Below, piece by piece: positions 46,488 to 56,503 of a stretch of DNA of 64,000 nucleotides. Location: positions 226,948-290,947 of the forward strand of contig QCKJ01000001.1 of assembly GCA_003215435.1 (NCBI GenBank). The letters run 5' to 3'. Under the pieces are notes generated by a model. The model made no database searches and was not told where the DNA came from. It saw only the letters and a program-made list of their open reading frames with translations. The translations under genes were made by a program, and so were the position numbers. The number at the start of each line of letters is the position of its first letter. The first letter of the stretch is position 1. The DNA is from Prochlorococcus sp. AG-409-M05 (lineage in GTDB: Bacteria > Cyanobacteriota > Cyanobacteriia > PCC-6307 > Cyanobiaceae).

Positions 46488-47525
46488 TTACTCAGGCAAG
46501 CCTTTAATCGGTCTCTCTTTGGAATCTGAAGCCTGTTCAATTACGCCAATAGGCCATGATTTAAAACCTTGACCGAGACAAATCTGAAAAACCAGATCAA
46601 CTACTTCTTTCGGAACTATCAAACAAAAACCAACTCCAAGATTAAAAGTGTGCCAAAGATCTCTCTCTGGAATATTTCCTTTTGATTGCAACCACTGAAA
46701 CAATTCAGGCCTATCCCAACTAGAAGGGTCTACACAAGCAGTAAGTCCTTGAGGTAAGCATCGAGGAAGGTTCTCAGGTAAACCACCTCCTGTGATATGT
46801 GCCATTCCATGTAAAGGGATCGCAGCATTTCTAAGGGACTTCACAAGTTGGCAATAAATATTCGTCGGAGTTAAAAGAGCATCTATTAGAGGTCTTTGAT
46901 CTTTACCAAACACACTGGATTTATCACAATCAGAAAGTTCCAAAATCTTGCGAACAAGACTAAAACCGTTGCTATGTATTCCACTACTTTCTACACCAAT
47001 AATCTGATCCCCTGGCTGTACAGCCTTGCCATTGATCAGCTGATCTTCTTCAACAACCGCAACGCAAAAACCAGCCAGGTCATAACGTCCATCACCATAA
47101 AAACCTGGCATTTCAGCAGTTTCTCCACCAAGTAAAGAGCATCCACTATTACTACAGCCATCAGCTATACCAGAGACAACCTCAGCCATAGCTTCAAAAC
47201 CAAGCTTTGATGTAGCAATATAATCAAGAAAAAACAAAGGTTCAGCACCACAGGTAATGACATCGTTGACGCACATCGCAACCAAATCAATGCCGACGTT
47301 ATGGTGACTTTTATATTCCTGTGCCAACTCAAGCTTCGTTCCTACTCCATCAGTCCCTGCCACTAAAACGGGTCTTTTCAAACCACTCGGTAATCGAATC
47401 AATCCACCAAAGCCTCCCAAACCGCCTATCACCTCTGGTCGGTGAGTGTTCTCTACACTCGATTTAATCTTCCTAACAAAGGCTCTGCCTGCCTCTACAT
47501 CCACACCTGAGGTCTTATAATCCAT
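46488..47525 (-). CDS. purM: Phosphoribosylformylglycinamidine cyclo-ligase
   Basis: PurM (AIR synthetase) closes the imidazole ring in purine biosynthesis with ATP. The 345-residue protein shows [77 protein letters not shown] and [15 protein letters not shown]. It is complete and monocistronic by spacing. Confidence 0.97.
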   Translation of the reverse strand: MDYKTSGVDVEAGRAFVRKIKSSVENTHRPEVIGGLGGFGGLIRLPSGLKRPVLVAGTDGVGTKLELAQEYKSHHNVGIDLVAMCVNDVITCGAEPLFFLDYIATSKLGFEAMAEVVSGIADGCSNSGCSLLGGETAEMPGFYGDGRYDLAGFCVAVVEEDQLINGKAVQPGDQIIGVESSGIHSNGFSLVRKILELSDCDKSSVFGKDQRPLIDALLTPTNIYCQLVKSLRNAAIPLHGMAHITGGGLPENLPRCLPQGLTACVDPSSWDRPELFQWLQSKGNIPERDLWHTFNLGVGFCLIVPKEVVDLVFQICLGQGFKSWPIGVIEQASDSKERPIKGLPE

Positions 47526-47791
47526 AATTTCAAGAATCCTGATTATCGGGCGGAAGAAAGAAAAATTGAACTAAAAATCATTTTTATAGCCCCTGATAGA
47601 TGCCATAAATATGATGATCTCAATAGCTCAACATAGAGCTAGCAACATGGATCGGATGAAAACATGTAATGGTTTAAAAATAAACTCCTTGACGCCCTCT
47701 TATATCATCTGATTTCTGTCATTGGATCATCCCTCCAATTTGCTTAGCTTTAAAAAAGCTGAGCTCTTCAAATTACAAAGAAGGTTTTCCA

Positions 47792-49336
47792 CTGAGCTTC
47801 TCCCTCCTTAGAACTAAGAATGAACTGGAATTTTGGCTTAAAGGCCAAAATTTGCCAGTGCATTTCGTCCCTACTATGGGAGCGTTGCATAAAGGACATA
47901 GCAAGCTAATCAAACAAGCAAAGCATTTTGGAATTAGCCCAAACAGGGTTCTTGTCAGCGTATTTGTTAACCCACTTCAATTCGGCCCTAACGAAGATTT
48001 CAAAAATTACCCAAGAGATCTCAAGAAAGATTGTGCATTAGCTTCAAGCTCAGAAGCTAATGCACTTTGGGCACCTTCGATGAATGAGGTCTTTCCCAGT
48101 GGAAACCCTCCAGACATAAATTTAAAGTTTGCTCAGAAACTTCAATCTCATCTATGTGGTTCAAAACGACCAGGCCACTTTGATGGGGTCATTAAAGTTA
48201 TGCACGAACTACTGAACATAGTTCGTCCACAAATCCTTGTTCTTGGCGAAAAAGATTGGCAACAGTTAATCATTTTAAGGCAACTACTTAAAGAGCTAAA
48301 TCTCACTACTCGCATAAATAGTGTTGGAACAGTCAGAGATCCTGACGGTCTTGCCTGTAGTTCCAGAAATCTATACCTAAATCCATCTGAAAGAGAAAAG
48401 GCTCTTAGCCTTCCTCATTTGCTATCCAGCACTTCAAAAAAGATACTTGAAGGCAAGAAACTCAATTTAGAGAAACTTCGGAAGGATTTAAAAGCGGCAG
48501 ATTTAATCATTGAATATCTAGAAGCCGTCGACCCATTTACCCTTGAACCTGTGCAAAATACTTGCAAGCCCTGCCTGCTCGCAGCAGCTGTTCATTGTGG
48601 AAAAACTCGCCTGATCGACCACTCATTCCTTATGAAACGAAATCCTATTGTCACCATAGATGGCCCTGCCGGTGCTGGGAAAAGCACTGTAACCCGCAAA
48701 TTCTCTTCAAAAGTGGGGCTTTTGTACCTAGATACAGGATCAATGTATAGAGCTTTTACTTGGTTGCTCCAAGCCAAAGGAATAGACCCATTAAATGAAC
48801 TTCTAGTAGGAGAAGCACTTAAAACCTTAAACCTAAAGCTAGATCTTGAAGCCTCTGGAAATCAAAAGATTGAAATTAATAATGTAGATGTCACTAAGGA
48901 AATAAGATCTCCCAAAGTTACTGAATTGGTATCAGTGGTCTCAGCGCAGACTGCTGTCCGTGAAGCGTTAACAGAGCAACAGAAAATCATTGGTAAATCA
49001 GGAGGGATTGTTGCTGAAGGAAGGGATACTGGAACTACTGTTTTTCCAGATGCTGAATTAAAAATATATCTAACTGCATCGCCTCAGGAAAGAGCTAAAA
49101 GACGTGCCGCAGATATGAAAAAAAAAGGATTCCAAATAACTAGCATTGACGAAATAGAGGCACAAATCAAAGAAAGAGACAAATTAGATAGTACCCGAAA
49201 AGTTTCGCCTTTAATGAAAGCAGAAGATGCAATCGAGGTAATTACTGATGGAATGAATATTGAAGAAGTGGTTAATGCAATAGATGAATTATTTCGACTT
49301 CATGTACCATATGATATGTGGAACAAATCTAACTAA
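47792..49336 (+). CDS. panC/cmk: Bifunctional pantothenate synthetase / cytidylate kinase (apparent CTG start)
   Basis: The first half (to about residue 275) is PanC: VPTMGALHKGH, VSVFVNPLQF, RPGHFDGVIKV, GEKDWQQL and SSRNLYL. The second half is cytidylate kinase: IDGPAGAGKST, LDTGSMYRA and AEGRDTGTTVFPDA. This fusion is typical of cyanobacteria. The first NTG start (TTG, 47852) loses the conserved LLRTKNELEFWLKGQNLPV strand. CTG at 47792 with AGAAGG seven bases upstream gives a complete 514-residue protein. Confidence 0.93.
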   Translation: MSFSLLRTKNELEFWLKGQNLPVHFVPTMGALHKGHSKLIKQAKHFGISPNRVLVSVFVNPLQFGPNEDFKNYPRDLKKDCALASSSEANALWAPSMNEVFPSGNPPDINLKFAQKLQSHLCGSKRPGHFDGVIKVMHELLNIVRPQILVLGEKDWQQLIILRQLLKELNLTTRINSVGTVRDPDGLACSSRNLYLNPSEREKALSLPHLLSSTSKKILEGKKLNLEKLRKDLKAADLIIEYLEAVDPFTLEPVQNTCKPCLLAAAVHCGKTRLIDHSFLMKRNPIVTIDGPAGAGKSTVTRKFSSKVGLLYLDTGSMYRAFTWLLQAKGIDPLNELLVGEALKTLNLKLDLEASGNQKIEINNVDVTKEIRSPKVTELVSVVSAQTAVREALTEQQKIIGKSGGIVAEGRDTGTTVFPDAELKIYLTASPQERAKRRAADMKKKGFQITSIDEIEAQIKERDKLDSTRKVSPLMKAEDAIEVITDGMNIEEVVNAIDELFRLHVPYDMWNKSN

Positions 49337-49800
49337 AGATCTACCAGTAGTCCATCACAAGCATCCTCCAATAAGTCAAGTACCTGGTCAAAGCCCTCTT
49401 CTCCCCCATAGTAAGGGTCTGGAACTTCGGTAAGCCTTGTATTTTGGGCATAGGTTAAAAAAGGTTTAATAACTGCAGAAGTTAGAGTGTCAGTTTCCAT
49501 AGACATAGATTTAACCACTTCATAGTTATCAGTATCCATAGTCAAAATAAGGTCAAAATCATTCAAATCTTCGATAGTAATTTGACGTGCTTTGCTAATA
49601 ATCTCGACCCCTCGTCGTTTAGCTGCGTCACGCATTCTTTGATCTGCTTGACTACCTACATGCCATCCACCAGTGCCTGCAGAGTCCACAACAAAACTAT
49701 CACTAATTCCTTTAGCTCTGATCTTATGTATTAGTACTGCTTCTGCAGCTGGGGAGCGACAGATATTTCCAAGACAGACAAATAAGATTCTTGTAATCAT
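49333..49800 (-). CDS. Low-molecular-weight protein-tyrosine phosphatase
   Basis: The 155-residue protein has the P-loop VCLGNICRSPAAEA (CxxxxxRS) near the N-terminus, VDSAGTGGWHVG and the catalytic general-acid loop VPDPYYGGEEGFD. In bacteria such enzymes dephosphorylate tyrosine kinases that control polysaccharide export. It is convergent with panC-cmk with a 4-base overlap. Confidence 0.95.
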   Translation of the reverse strand: MITRILFVCLGNICRSPAAEAVLIHKIRAKGISDSFVVDSAGTGGWHVGSQADQRMRDAAKRRGVEIISKARQITIEDLNDFDLILTMDTDNYEVVKSMSMETDTLTSAVIKPFLTYAQNTRLTEVPDPYYGGEEGFDQVLDLLEDACDGLLVDL

Positions 49801-49898
49801 ATTGAGTTTAGAATTGATTTAATTGAATAGCTATTGAAACTATTTTGTGCTTATCATGTTTTCCGGGGAGCAAACTAAATATATTTTACAGGCTCCAC

Positions 49899-50663
49899 TT
49901 ACAAGTCAAAAAGAACTTTATGTATATATGCATTAGTCCATTCTTTTCCATAAAAGCGACTGAGCATACCTCTTGCAGGATCATTCTCCGCTCGATATCT
50001 GGTGTAGCCTCTTTGGCCTTCAAACAAAGAGTTTGAACGAGTAATTGATACTCTAGGGGCCATATCAACAAATTCTAAATAAAGATCTAAGTATTCTTTA
50101 AATGCTCGAAAAACCACCTCAGAAATCAGTCTATCTCCTTCAGGCCCTAATGGAAGACGACTCCAAAGAAAGCCTGGAGAGAAATATTGCTTAGCAGCAT
50201 CAGGAATCTTTCCTCCAGAAGGAAGCAGGCTGCTCCATTTCTTACAAAGAGGAACTAAGCGATCCCAAATATAAAAGGTATGTTTGGAATCAGCTTTTAA
50301 AACTGGTTGAAAATCTAATGCAATAAGGTGACCAGAAGCTAAGGATACGAAATCAGCTCCAAAAAATGGAAGGTCATAAATTGATAAAGGACTAATAACA
50401 AGGTTTAAAACTGAAGAGAGGCTGCCTGCTTGGACGCAAGCAGCTCTAATTTGCCTTAATTTTTCTGTTTTACAGGCCCATGTAGCAGTCTTTGCGATAT
50501 ATTTATTTGATTTTGAACCCGTAATAGCTTCTTTTTCAAGAAATTCAGGATCGATTACATAATCGTGTAGGTCAAACCTATTTAACTCTTTAACAGCATA
50601 ATCTAAACAAGGTTTCCATCGCCAAGAAGGTAAATCTATTGGGTCCAGGCTACTAGTGCGCAA
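49899..50663 (-). CDS. pebB: Phycoerythrobilin:ferredoxin oxidoreductase
   Basis: PebB reduces 15,16-dihydrobiliverdin to phycoerythrobilin with ferredoxin. The 254-residue protein carries the bilin reductase family stretch YDLPFFGADFVSLASGHLIALDFQPV, SPGFLWSRLP and LFEGQRGYTRYRAENDPARGML-RFYGKEW. It is 37 bases downstream of pebA. In Prochlorococcus the product feeds residual phycoerythrin, or a sensory role where this is lost. Confidence 0.93.
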   Translation of the reverse strand: MRTSSLDPIDLPSWRWKPCLDYAVKELNRFDLHDYVIDPEFLEKEAITGSKSNKYIAKTATWACKTEKLRQIRAACVQAGSLSSVLNLVISPLSIYDLPFFGADFVSLASGHLIALDFQPVLKADSKHTFYIWDRLVPLCKKWSSLLPSGGKIPDAAKQYFSPGFLWSRLPLGPEGDRLISEVVFRAFKEYLDLYLEFVDMAPRVSITRSNSLFEGQRGYTRYRAENDPARGMLSRFYGKEWTNAYIHKVLFDL

Positions 50664-50700
50664 GAAGATAGCTAAAAGAAATTAGAGTTAACAACGATAA

Positions 50701-51426
<726 letters not shown>

Positions 51427-51627
51427 TCAATTTAGGTCAACTTAGCCAAATAAACTATTAAACCAATTTATATAGTTATTTCAAAAATTTTGAAAGGCAG
51501 CATTATGGTCTTGGTATACCGTGAATATCCTTTCTTAATAGGCCAGAAAAAGGCACACAGTCCAACGACCTCAGGATTGAATCGGCACTTGTTCCTTTAA
51601 CGATACATATCTTTCTTTGATTAAATA

Positions 51628-52632
51628 TTAGCATTGAATAAAATCATCCTTTTCAAAGTTTCTTGGCGAAGGCTTACCGATAAATTCATCTATACGCATT
51701 GGTGATATACCGGTTGCCGGTCTTTTACTAGTTAAGTTCTTATAGCTGAAGATTTCACCTTGTTTAATTGGCATTGCAGCAACTATAGATCTACGTACTG
51801 AAATAATATTTTCAGACTCACTTTGTGAAGGTCTCTTCACACCATCACCCAATGCCTTATTAATTGCACGAATTCCCTTAACCATTTTTGCAAATTCATC
51901 AGGTTCAAGACTTGCTGTGTGGTCAGGGCCCTCTAAATTAACATCAATCGTTAGATGTTTCTCAATTATGCTGGCACCCAGAGCTGCTGCTGCAATTGCA
52001 ATATGAACCCCAGAGGAATGATCAGAATATCCTACTGAAACGCATAATTCGCGAGATATTGTTTTCATTGCAAGGAGATTTAAATCTTTAACTGGTGCAG
52101 GATACTGTGATGTGCAGTGTAAAAGTGTTAATTTATCTAGATTAGCACCTGACATTTCAAGTGCATAAATTGCTTCCTTGATTTCATCTAAGTTAGACAT
52201 TCCTGTTGACATAATAATAGGTTTCCCTAGCTTTCCTATCTGGCGTAAAAGTGGCAGGTTAGTAATCTCACCAGAAGGAATCTTAAAACGCCTTTGATTT
52301 AATGAAGCAAGCATCCGAACGCTTTCCTCATCAAATGCTGAAGAAAGAAATTCAACTCCATTATCCTTACAATGTTTAATTAATTCCTTATGTTGTGCAA
52401 CTGTTAACTCAAGTCTTTTAAGCATGGAATACTGGCTTTCACAAGAGTCAGTATTTTTCTTTTGATACTCCGCCTTATCAGCAAGTTTGGTAGCCAAAAG
52501 GTCTGCTTTGAAAGTCTGAAATTTAACAATATCTGCTCCCGCATTGGCAGCTTCAGATATCAATTGCTTTGCTAATAGTATGTCACCATTATGGTTAACA
52601 CCAACCTCAGCAATAATAAGAGTATTTTGCAT
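51628..52632 (-). CDS. N-acetylneuraminate/legionaminate synthase-like (NeuB family)
   Basis: NeuB-family enzymes condense PEP with a hexosamine to give nonulosonic acids. The 334-residue protein has the TIM-barrel motifs IIAEVGVNHNGDILLAKQLI, ADIVKFQTFKADLL, FKIPSGEITNLPLLRQIGK, VGYSDHSSG, IIEKHLT and PDHTASLEPDEF. A C-terminal SAF (antifreeze-like) domain with SIVAAMPIKQGEIFSYKNL follows. It is complete. It interrupts the usual ho1-peb neighbourhood and has no sugar gene next to it. Confidence 0.92.
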   Translation of the reverse strand: MQNTLIIAEVGVNHNGDILLAKQLISEAANAGADIVKFQTFKADLLATKLADKAEYQKKNTDSCESQYSMLKRLELTVAQHKELIKHCKDNGVEFLSSAFDEESVRMLASLNQRRFKIPSGEITNLPLLRQIGKLGKPIIMSTGMSNLDEIKEAIYALEMSGANLDKLTLLHCTSQYPAPVKDLNLLAMKTISRELCVSVGYSDHSSGVHIAIAAAALGASIIEKHLTIDVNLEGPDHTASLEPDEFAKMVKGIRAINKALGDGVKRPSQSESENIISVRRSIVAAMPIKQGEIFSYKNLTSKRPATGISPMRIDEFIGKPSPRNFEKDDFIQC

Positions 52633-52726
52633 GTAATTTACACCTATAACTTAAAGTCAATGCTTGAAATTTGTAGAGTTTATTAGAAAGTTTATTAAGA
52701 AAAACTTCTCTATTTTTGATCTCATA

Positions 52727-53434
52727 TTACTCAGTACTACCTACTCGTTTTCTACGAGTCAAAAAGTTAAATAGAACCTTCCCAATGGAGGCAATAAGAT
52801 TACCCTCTAATTCATTAAACATATCCATGTTACATTTAAAAGCTAAGTTTGCCTCGTCAACAATTTCATCTGCCATATCCTTATCAATAGGTAAAGAATC
52901 AAGGATAGTGCAATATGCATTTTTAAAGGCTTTCTCATCATCTATAAGGCTAAATTCATAAAATTGTAATCCATTATTTTCTGAAAGATTCATAGCCCTT
53001 TGGGCGATTCTTTTAAGAATTTGTCCCCCAGATAAATCACCTATATATCTGGTGTAATGATGACCTACTAAAAGTTCTGGAGACTCCTTAGCTACCTTAT
53101 GAATTCTGTCTGCATATGCTTTTGCAGCAGGAGTGGGCACTACAAGATCCAACCAATTGCTACCAAAGTAAAAAGCTAGGTCCTGCTCTAAGGCTTCCTT
53201 TCGATTTAATTCTGGAAACCCGACAGGGCCAACCACAGGGTGTTTTCTCTCACGAAGCTTGCCAATCTCCTCTTCCATGGCTGAATAAACAAAATATAAA
53301 TCCGCAACTAAGTTCCTATAAGAATTCTTATCTACTACACCTTTAAGGAAACAACTGACAAAACCAGTGTTCTCAGCCATTGTGTGAGATTTCTTAGTGC
53401 CTTCTCTTAGTAGACTCGCTAGGGCTATAGACAT
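52727..53434 (-). CDS. ho1: Heme oxygenase
   Basis: HO1 opens haem to biliverdin, the bilin precursor used by PebA. The 235-residue protein has the proximal His in TKKSHTMAENTGFVSCFLKG, and HHYTRYIGDLSGGQILKRIAQRAM with the distal Gly-rich helix. It is on the same strand as pebA and pebB, but separated from them by the NeuB-like gene. Confidence 0.95.
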   Translation of the reverse strand: MSIALASLLREGTKKSHTMAENTGFVSCFLKGVVDKNSYRNLVADLYFVYSAMEEEIGKLRERKHPVVGPVGFPELNRKEALEQDLAFYFGSNWLDLVVPTPAAKAYADRIHKVAKESPELLVGHHYTRYIGDLSGGQILKRIAQRAMNLSENNGLQFYEFSLIDDEKAFKNAYCTILDSLPIDKDMADEIVDEANLAFKCNMDMFNELEGNLIASIGKVLFNFLTRRKRVGSTE

Positions 53435-53520
53435 TACAAATTCTAGGAGGTAAGGAATTGAACGGGATTAAAGATAGCTACAAAGTAATTAGCATAGATT
53501 AATAAAAAATTACTAAATAG

Positions 53521-53955
53521 TTAGCTAGAAGAAACAACAGAAGGAAACAAGAGGAATAGATCTCGGCAAATCTCCTTCAAATGATCTGTTTGGGTGGGAT
53601 GAGGTAAATATGATCCTGTGGGCTGCCAATCTCCTACAGTAGCTAACCGCCAGCGCTCCCCTTCATAGGTAATACCTCTAATAATAACTCCCAATAAATA
53701 TGGTGCAGTCTCTTCGACTTCGCTACTGAGTCTGAGCTGAAACAAAAGGCTGCGACATTGCAACCTAGGGCTCCATCCAGGAAAATGGAAGGCCAAATCT
53801 ATAGACTCTTTCTCAGTCCATTTCCTAGTCTGGGGATCATCGCGCCAAGGATTAAGATTCACTCTTGCTGCTGGAAAATGTTGTCTGACCAATGTGACAA
53901 CTGAAGCCAGAGCATGCACAAAAGACAAACTATGTACTTGATCAGCAGCGTTCAC
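53521..53955 (-). CDS. Conserved hypothetical protein
   Basis: The 144-residue product is predicted soluble with mixed strands: an N-terminal helix (FVHALASVVTLVRQHF), then a region with PWRDDPQTRKWTEKESIDLAFHFPGW and YEGERWRLATVGDWQPTGSYLP. I do not recognise a family; it resembles picocyanobacterial proteins of unknown function. It is upstream of ho1 on the same strand. Confidence 0.6.
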   Translation of the reverse strand: MNAADQVHSLSFVHALASVVTLVRQHFPAARVNLNPWRDDPQTRKWTEKESIDLAFHFPGWSPRLQCRSLLFQLRLSSEVEETAPYLLGVIIRGITYEGERWRLATVGDWQPTGSYLPHPTQTDHLKEICRDLFLLFPSVVSSS

Positions 53956-54106
53956 AAAAGCCTCCTAAAGACATTCAGTTCTTAAAGACAAAGATGCCAC
54001 TAATCGAACGAATGCACAAAAATGTTTTAATCCATCTATGCATTCTCTTCATAAAATCAATCATAGTCGCGCTTAAAGGCATCTCTATCTATAGGAAAAC
54101 CAATTC

Positions 54107-55390
54107 ATGAAGCTAATAAAAGTAGGTAAAAAGACATTACGCTATGCACTAGTGGGCTTATCTGCTGCAAGCATTCATGGCTGCGTTTTAGTCGAATTGA
54201 GCAGATTCTACCAATTTTGGATAAGTAACGTCTTTGCATTTCTAACTGCTTCGATCTTTAGCTATCTGGGCCATGCACTCTTTACATTTAGAGATGAAAC
54301 TACTGGACATCGATTTGCAAAAAGATGGCTAGTGGTTCAATTCACTGTCAATATCTGCGTGAGTGCATTATTACCAATAATTCTAAGTCCATTACCCTCA
54401 CTAATAATAAAAACTGGAGTACTGATATTTACTCCTACACTTATTAATGCATTGATCTGGTCAAAAGCAGCTAGATATAGCTCGAATAGGAAATCTAAAA
54501 AAAAGAATAGTCCTTATATACATGCAGACGATTTCGGTTTAACAGAAGCTACCAACAAGGCAATACTTTCTCTAATTGAGTCTAATAAATTGAATAGTGC
54601 AAGCTTAATGGTTAATGGGAATGCGACTAGATCTGCTATTGAAGGATGGAAAAACAATTCAAAATTCCCACTCTTCTTACACTTATGTCTAAGTGAAGGC
54701 CCTTCAACTAGCCCACAAAATGATCTAACTAATTTAACAACTGCTAAAGGCTGTTTAAACATGACATTTATAAGGCTTTTATTAATTTCATTGCTGCCAA
54801 AAAATAATAGAGTTAAAAAAATGGTAAAAAATGAAGTTCGTAAAGAAATCCATTCTCAAATATCTTTATTTAAAGAACTTACTGGTCTCAATTCAATCCA
54901 ATTAGACGGTCATCAACACATTCACCTTATTCCTGTTGTACTTGAAATTCTCCTAGAAATGGCTCCTTATGAAAACATAAAATGGCTAAGAACAACATAT
55001 GAACCTATTCCACCAGGTATAGGAATTAGAAATTGGTTTATTGTTTTTTTAAAAGGTGGTTTTGTAAAGTGGATAATTTTGCAAATCCTTTCCTATTTTG
55101 GGAAAAGGCTAATTTACAAAGCCTCAATATTTACAAATTCTGGGTTTTCGGGAGTTATTTTTACTGGTCATATGAGCAGAGAAGTTGTTAATAATGCATG
55201 GCAAGAGCTAGAGATTATAGAAGTTGGAAAGCTACAAACTCCACCTATGATTCTTCTCCACCCAGGAGCCATTCTTTCTCAAGAAGAAAAGAAAATGACT
55301 CTTTCAAAGTTTCCTCTTTCAAAGATTTTCTTCGAGTCCCCCTGGAGACAAAAAGAATGGAATACCATTCGTGATTTCAAACCTAATTGA
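54107..55390 (+). CDS. GtrA-like membrane domain fused to ChbG/YdjC-like deacetylase
   Basis: Residues 8-125 form four hydrophobic helices of the GtrA type (LRYALVGLSAASIHGCVL, SIFSYLGHALFTF, FTPTLINALIWS). GtrA proteins are thought to move undecaprenyl-linked sugars. Residues about 135-425 form a ChbG/YdjC-type deacetylase with metal ligands in YIHADDFGLT (His139, Asp141/142) and IQLDGHQHIHLIP, and GHMSREV. It is convergent with a polyprenyl glycosyltransferase gene, with 1 base between their ends. Confidence 0.85.
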   Translation: MKLIKVGKKTLRYALVGLSAASIHGCVLVELSRFYQFWISNVFAFLTASIFSYLGHALFTFRDETTGHRFAKRWLVVQFTVNICVSALLPIILSPLPSLIIKTGVLIFTPTLINALIWSKAARYSSNRKSKKKNSPYIHADDFGLTEATNKAILSLIESNKLNSASLMVNGNATRSAIEGWKNNSKFPLFLHLCLSEGPSTSPQNDLTNLTTAKGCLNMTFIRLLLISLLPKNNRVKKMVKNEVRKEIHSQISLFKELTGLNSIQLDGHQHIHLIPVVLEILLEMAPYENIKWLRTTYEPIPPGIGIRNWFIVFLKGGFVKWIILQILSYFGKRLIYKASIFTNSGFSGVIFTGHMSREVVNNAWQELEIIEVGKLQTPPMILLHPGAILSQEEKKMTLSKFPLSKIFFESPWRQKEWNTIRDFKPN

Positions 55391-55391
55391 A

Positions 55392-56366
55392 TTAGTCTTC
55401 CCCATAAATGTTCCGGATAAAGTAATGGGGCCTAGCCTTAGTATCTACATAAATACGTCCTATATAGTCTCCTAAAACTCCAATCCCTATCAATTGAATA
55501 CCGCCTAAAAATAAAACAGCTACAATTAAAGAAGCATAGCCAGGAACATCAATCCCATTTATTACAGTTATAAATATAATCCAAATAGCATAAAAAAGAC
55601 TAACGAATGAGACTGTTATCCCAATTAGACTCCAAACTTTCAGAGGTAATACTGAAAAAGAAAATATTCCATCAAGTGCATACCTCCATAGCTTAAGAAG
55701 ATTCCATGAACTTGTTCCACCCAACCTAGTCGCACGTCGATAACTCAACTCAACACTTCTATATCCTGTCCATGGAAGTAAACCCTTGGAAAATCTACTG
55801 AATTCACGCATTTGTGTAAGGGCCGTAACTACTGGAGCACTCAACAATCGATAGTCGCCTGCTCCTTCTTTTAATTGAATCGAATCCACCAACCTATTGA
55901 AAACCTTGTAGAACCAAGCAGCAGTTGTAACTTTGATAATGGACTCTTGGTCTTTATCATCTCTAACTGCAGTAACTATCTCAGCTCCATCTCTCCAAGC
56001 TTGAAGCATATCCTCTATAAGCTCAGGTGGATGTTGCAAGTCAGAATCAATCAGAACTACAGCATCGCATTGGCCATTTGCATAATCCAAGCCAGCAAGC
56101 ATTGCTGCCTCTTTCCCAAAATTTCGAGTCAATTCCAAAAGGGTGACAAAAGGAAGTGCTGCCCTATCCGAATTCCTAACTATCCAATTCCGTATCTGAG
56201 AAACAGTTTCATCCTTCGAACCATCATCAATTAAAACAAGGCGCGATACACCTTTTATACTCAGCACCCTTTCAAGAAACTGGCAAATTACAGCTTCCTC
56301 ATTAAAACAAGCTGCTACGACCCATATCTGAGAAGGGTCCGAGACTTTCCTAACCTGCGAAACCAT
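55392..56366 (-). CDS. Polyprenyl-phosphate glycosyltransferase (GT2, GtrB/DPM type)
   Basis: This 324-residue enzyme makes a polyprenyl-phosphate sugar from a nucleotide sugar. The GT-A domain has VVAACFNEEAVI, LIDDGSKDET, RNFGKEAAMLAGLDYA, VLIDSDLQHPPELI and the membrane-proximal KEGAGDYRLLS. Two C-terminal membrane helices (LPLKVWSLIGITVSFVSLFY and LIVAVLFLGGIQLIGIGVLG) anchor it. Context suggests it works with the GtrA-ChbG fusion. Confidence 0.9.
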   Translation of the reverse strand: MVSQVRKVSDPSQIWVVAACFNEEAVICQFLERVLSIKGVSRLVLIDDGSKDETVSQIRNWIVRNSDRAALPFVTLLELTRNFGKEAAMLAGLDYANGQCDAVVLIDSDLQHPPELIEDMLQAWRDGAEIVTAVRDDKDQESIIKVTTAAWFYKVFNRLVDSIQLKEGAGDYRLLSAPVVTALTQMREFSRFSKGLLPWTGYRSVELSYRRATRLGGTSSWNLLKLWRYALDGIFSFSVLPLKVWSLIGITVSFVSLFYAIWIIFITVINGIDVPGYASLIVAVLFLGGIQLIGIGVLGDYIGRIYVDTKARPHYFIRNIYGED

Positions 56367-56503
56367 GATGTATCTTCCAAGAAAATAGGCAATTCATCTT
56401 GCTGAGGCATAGTTGACAAATCAAAGTAACCTCAAAAGAGAAGAGATTAAACCTCCCTTTGGTCTTAGGCTGTAAGTAAATAAAAATTGACCTCACAAAA
56501 TTT

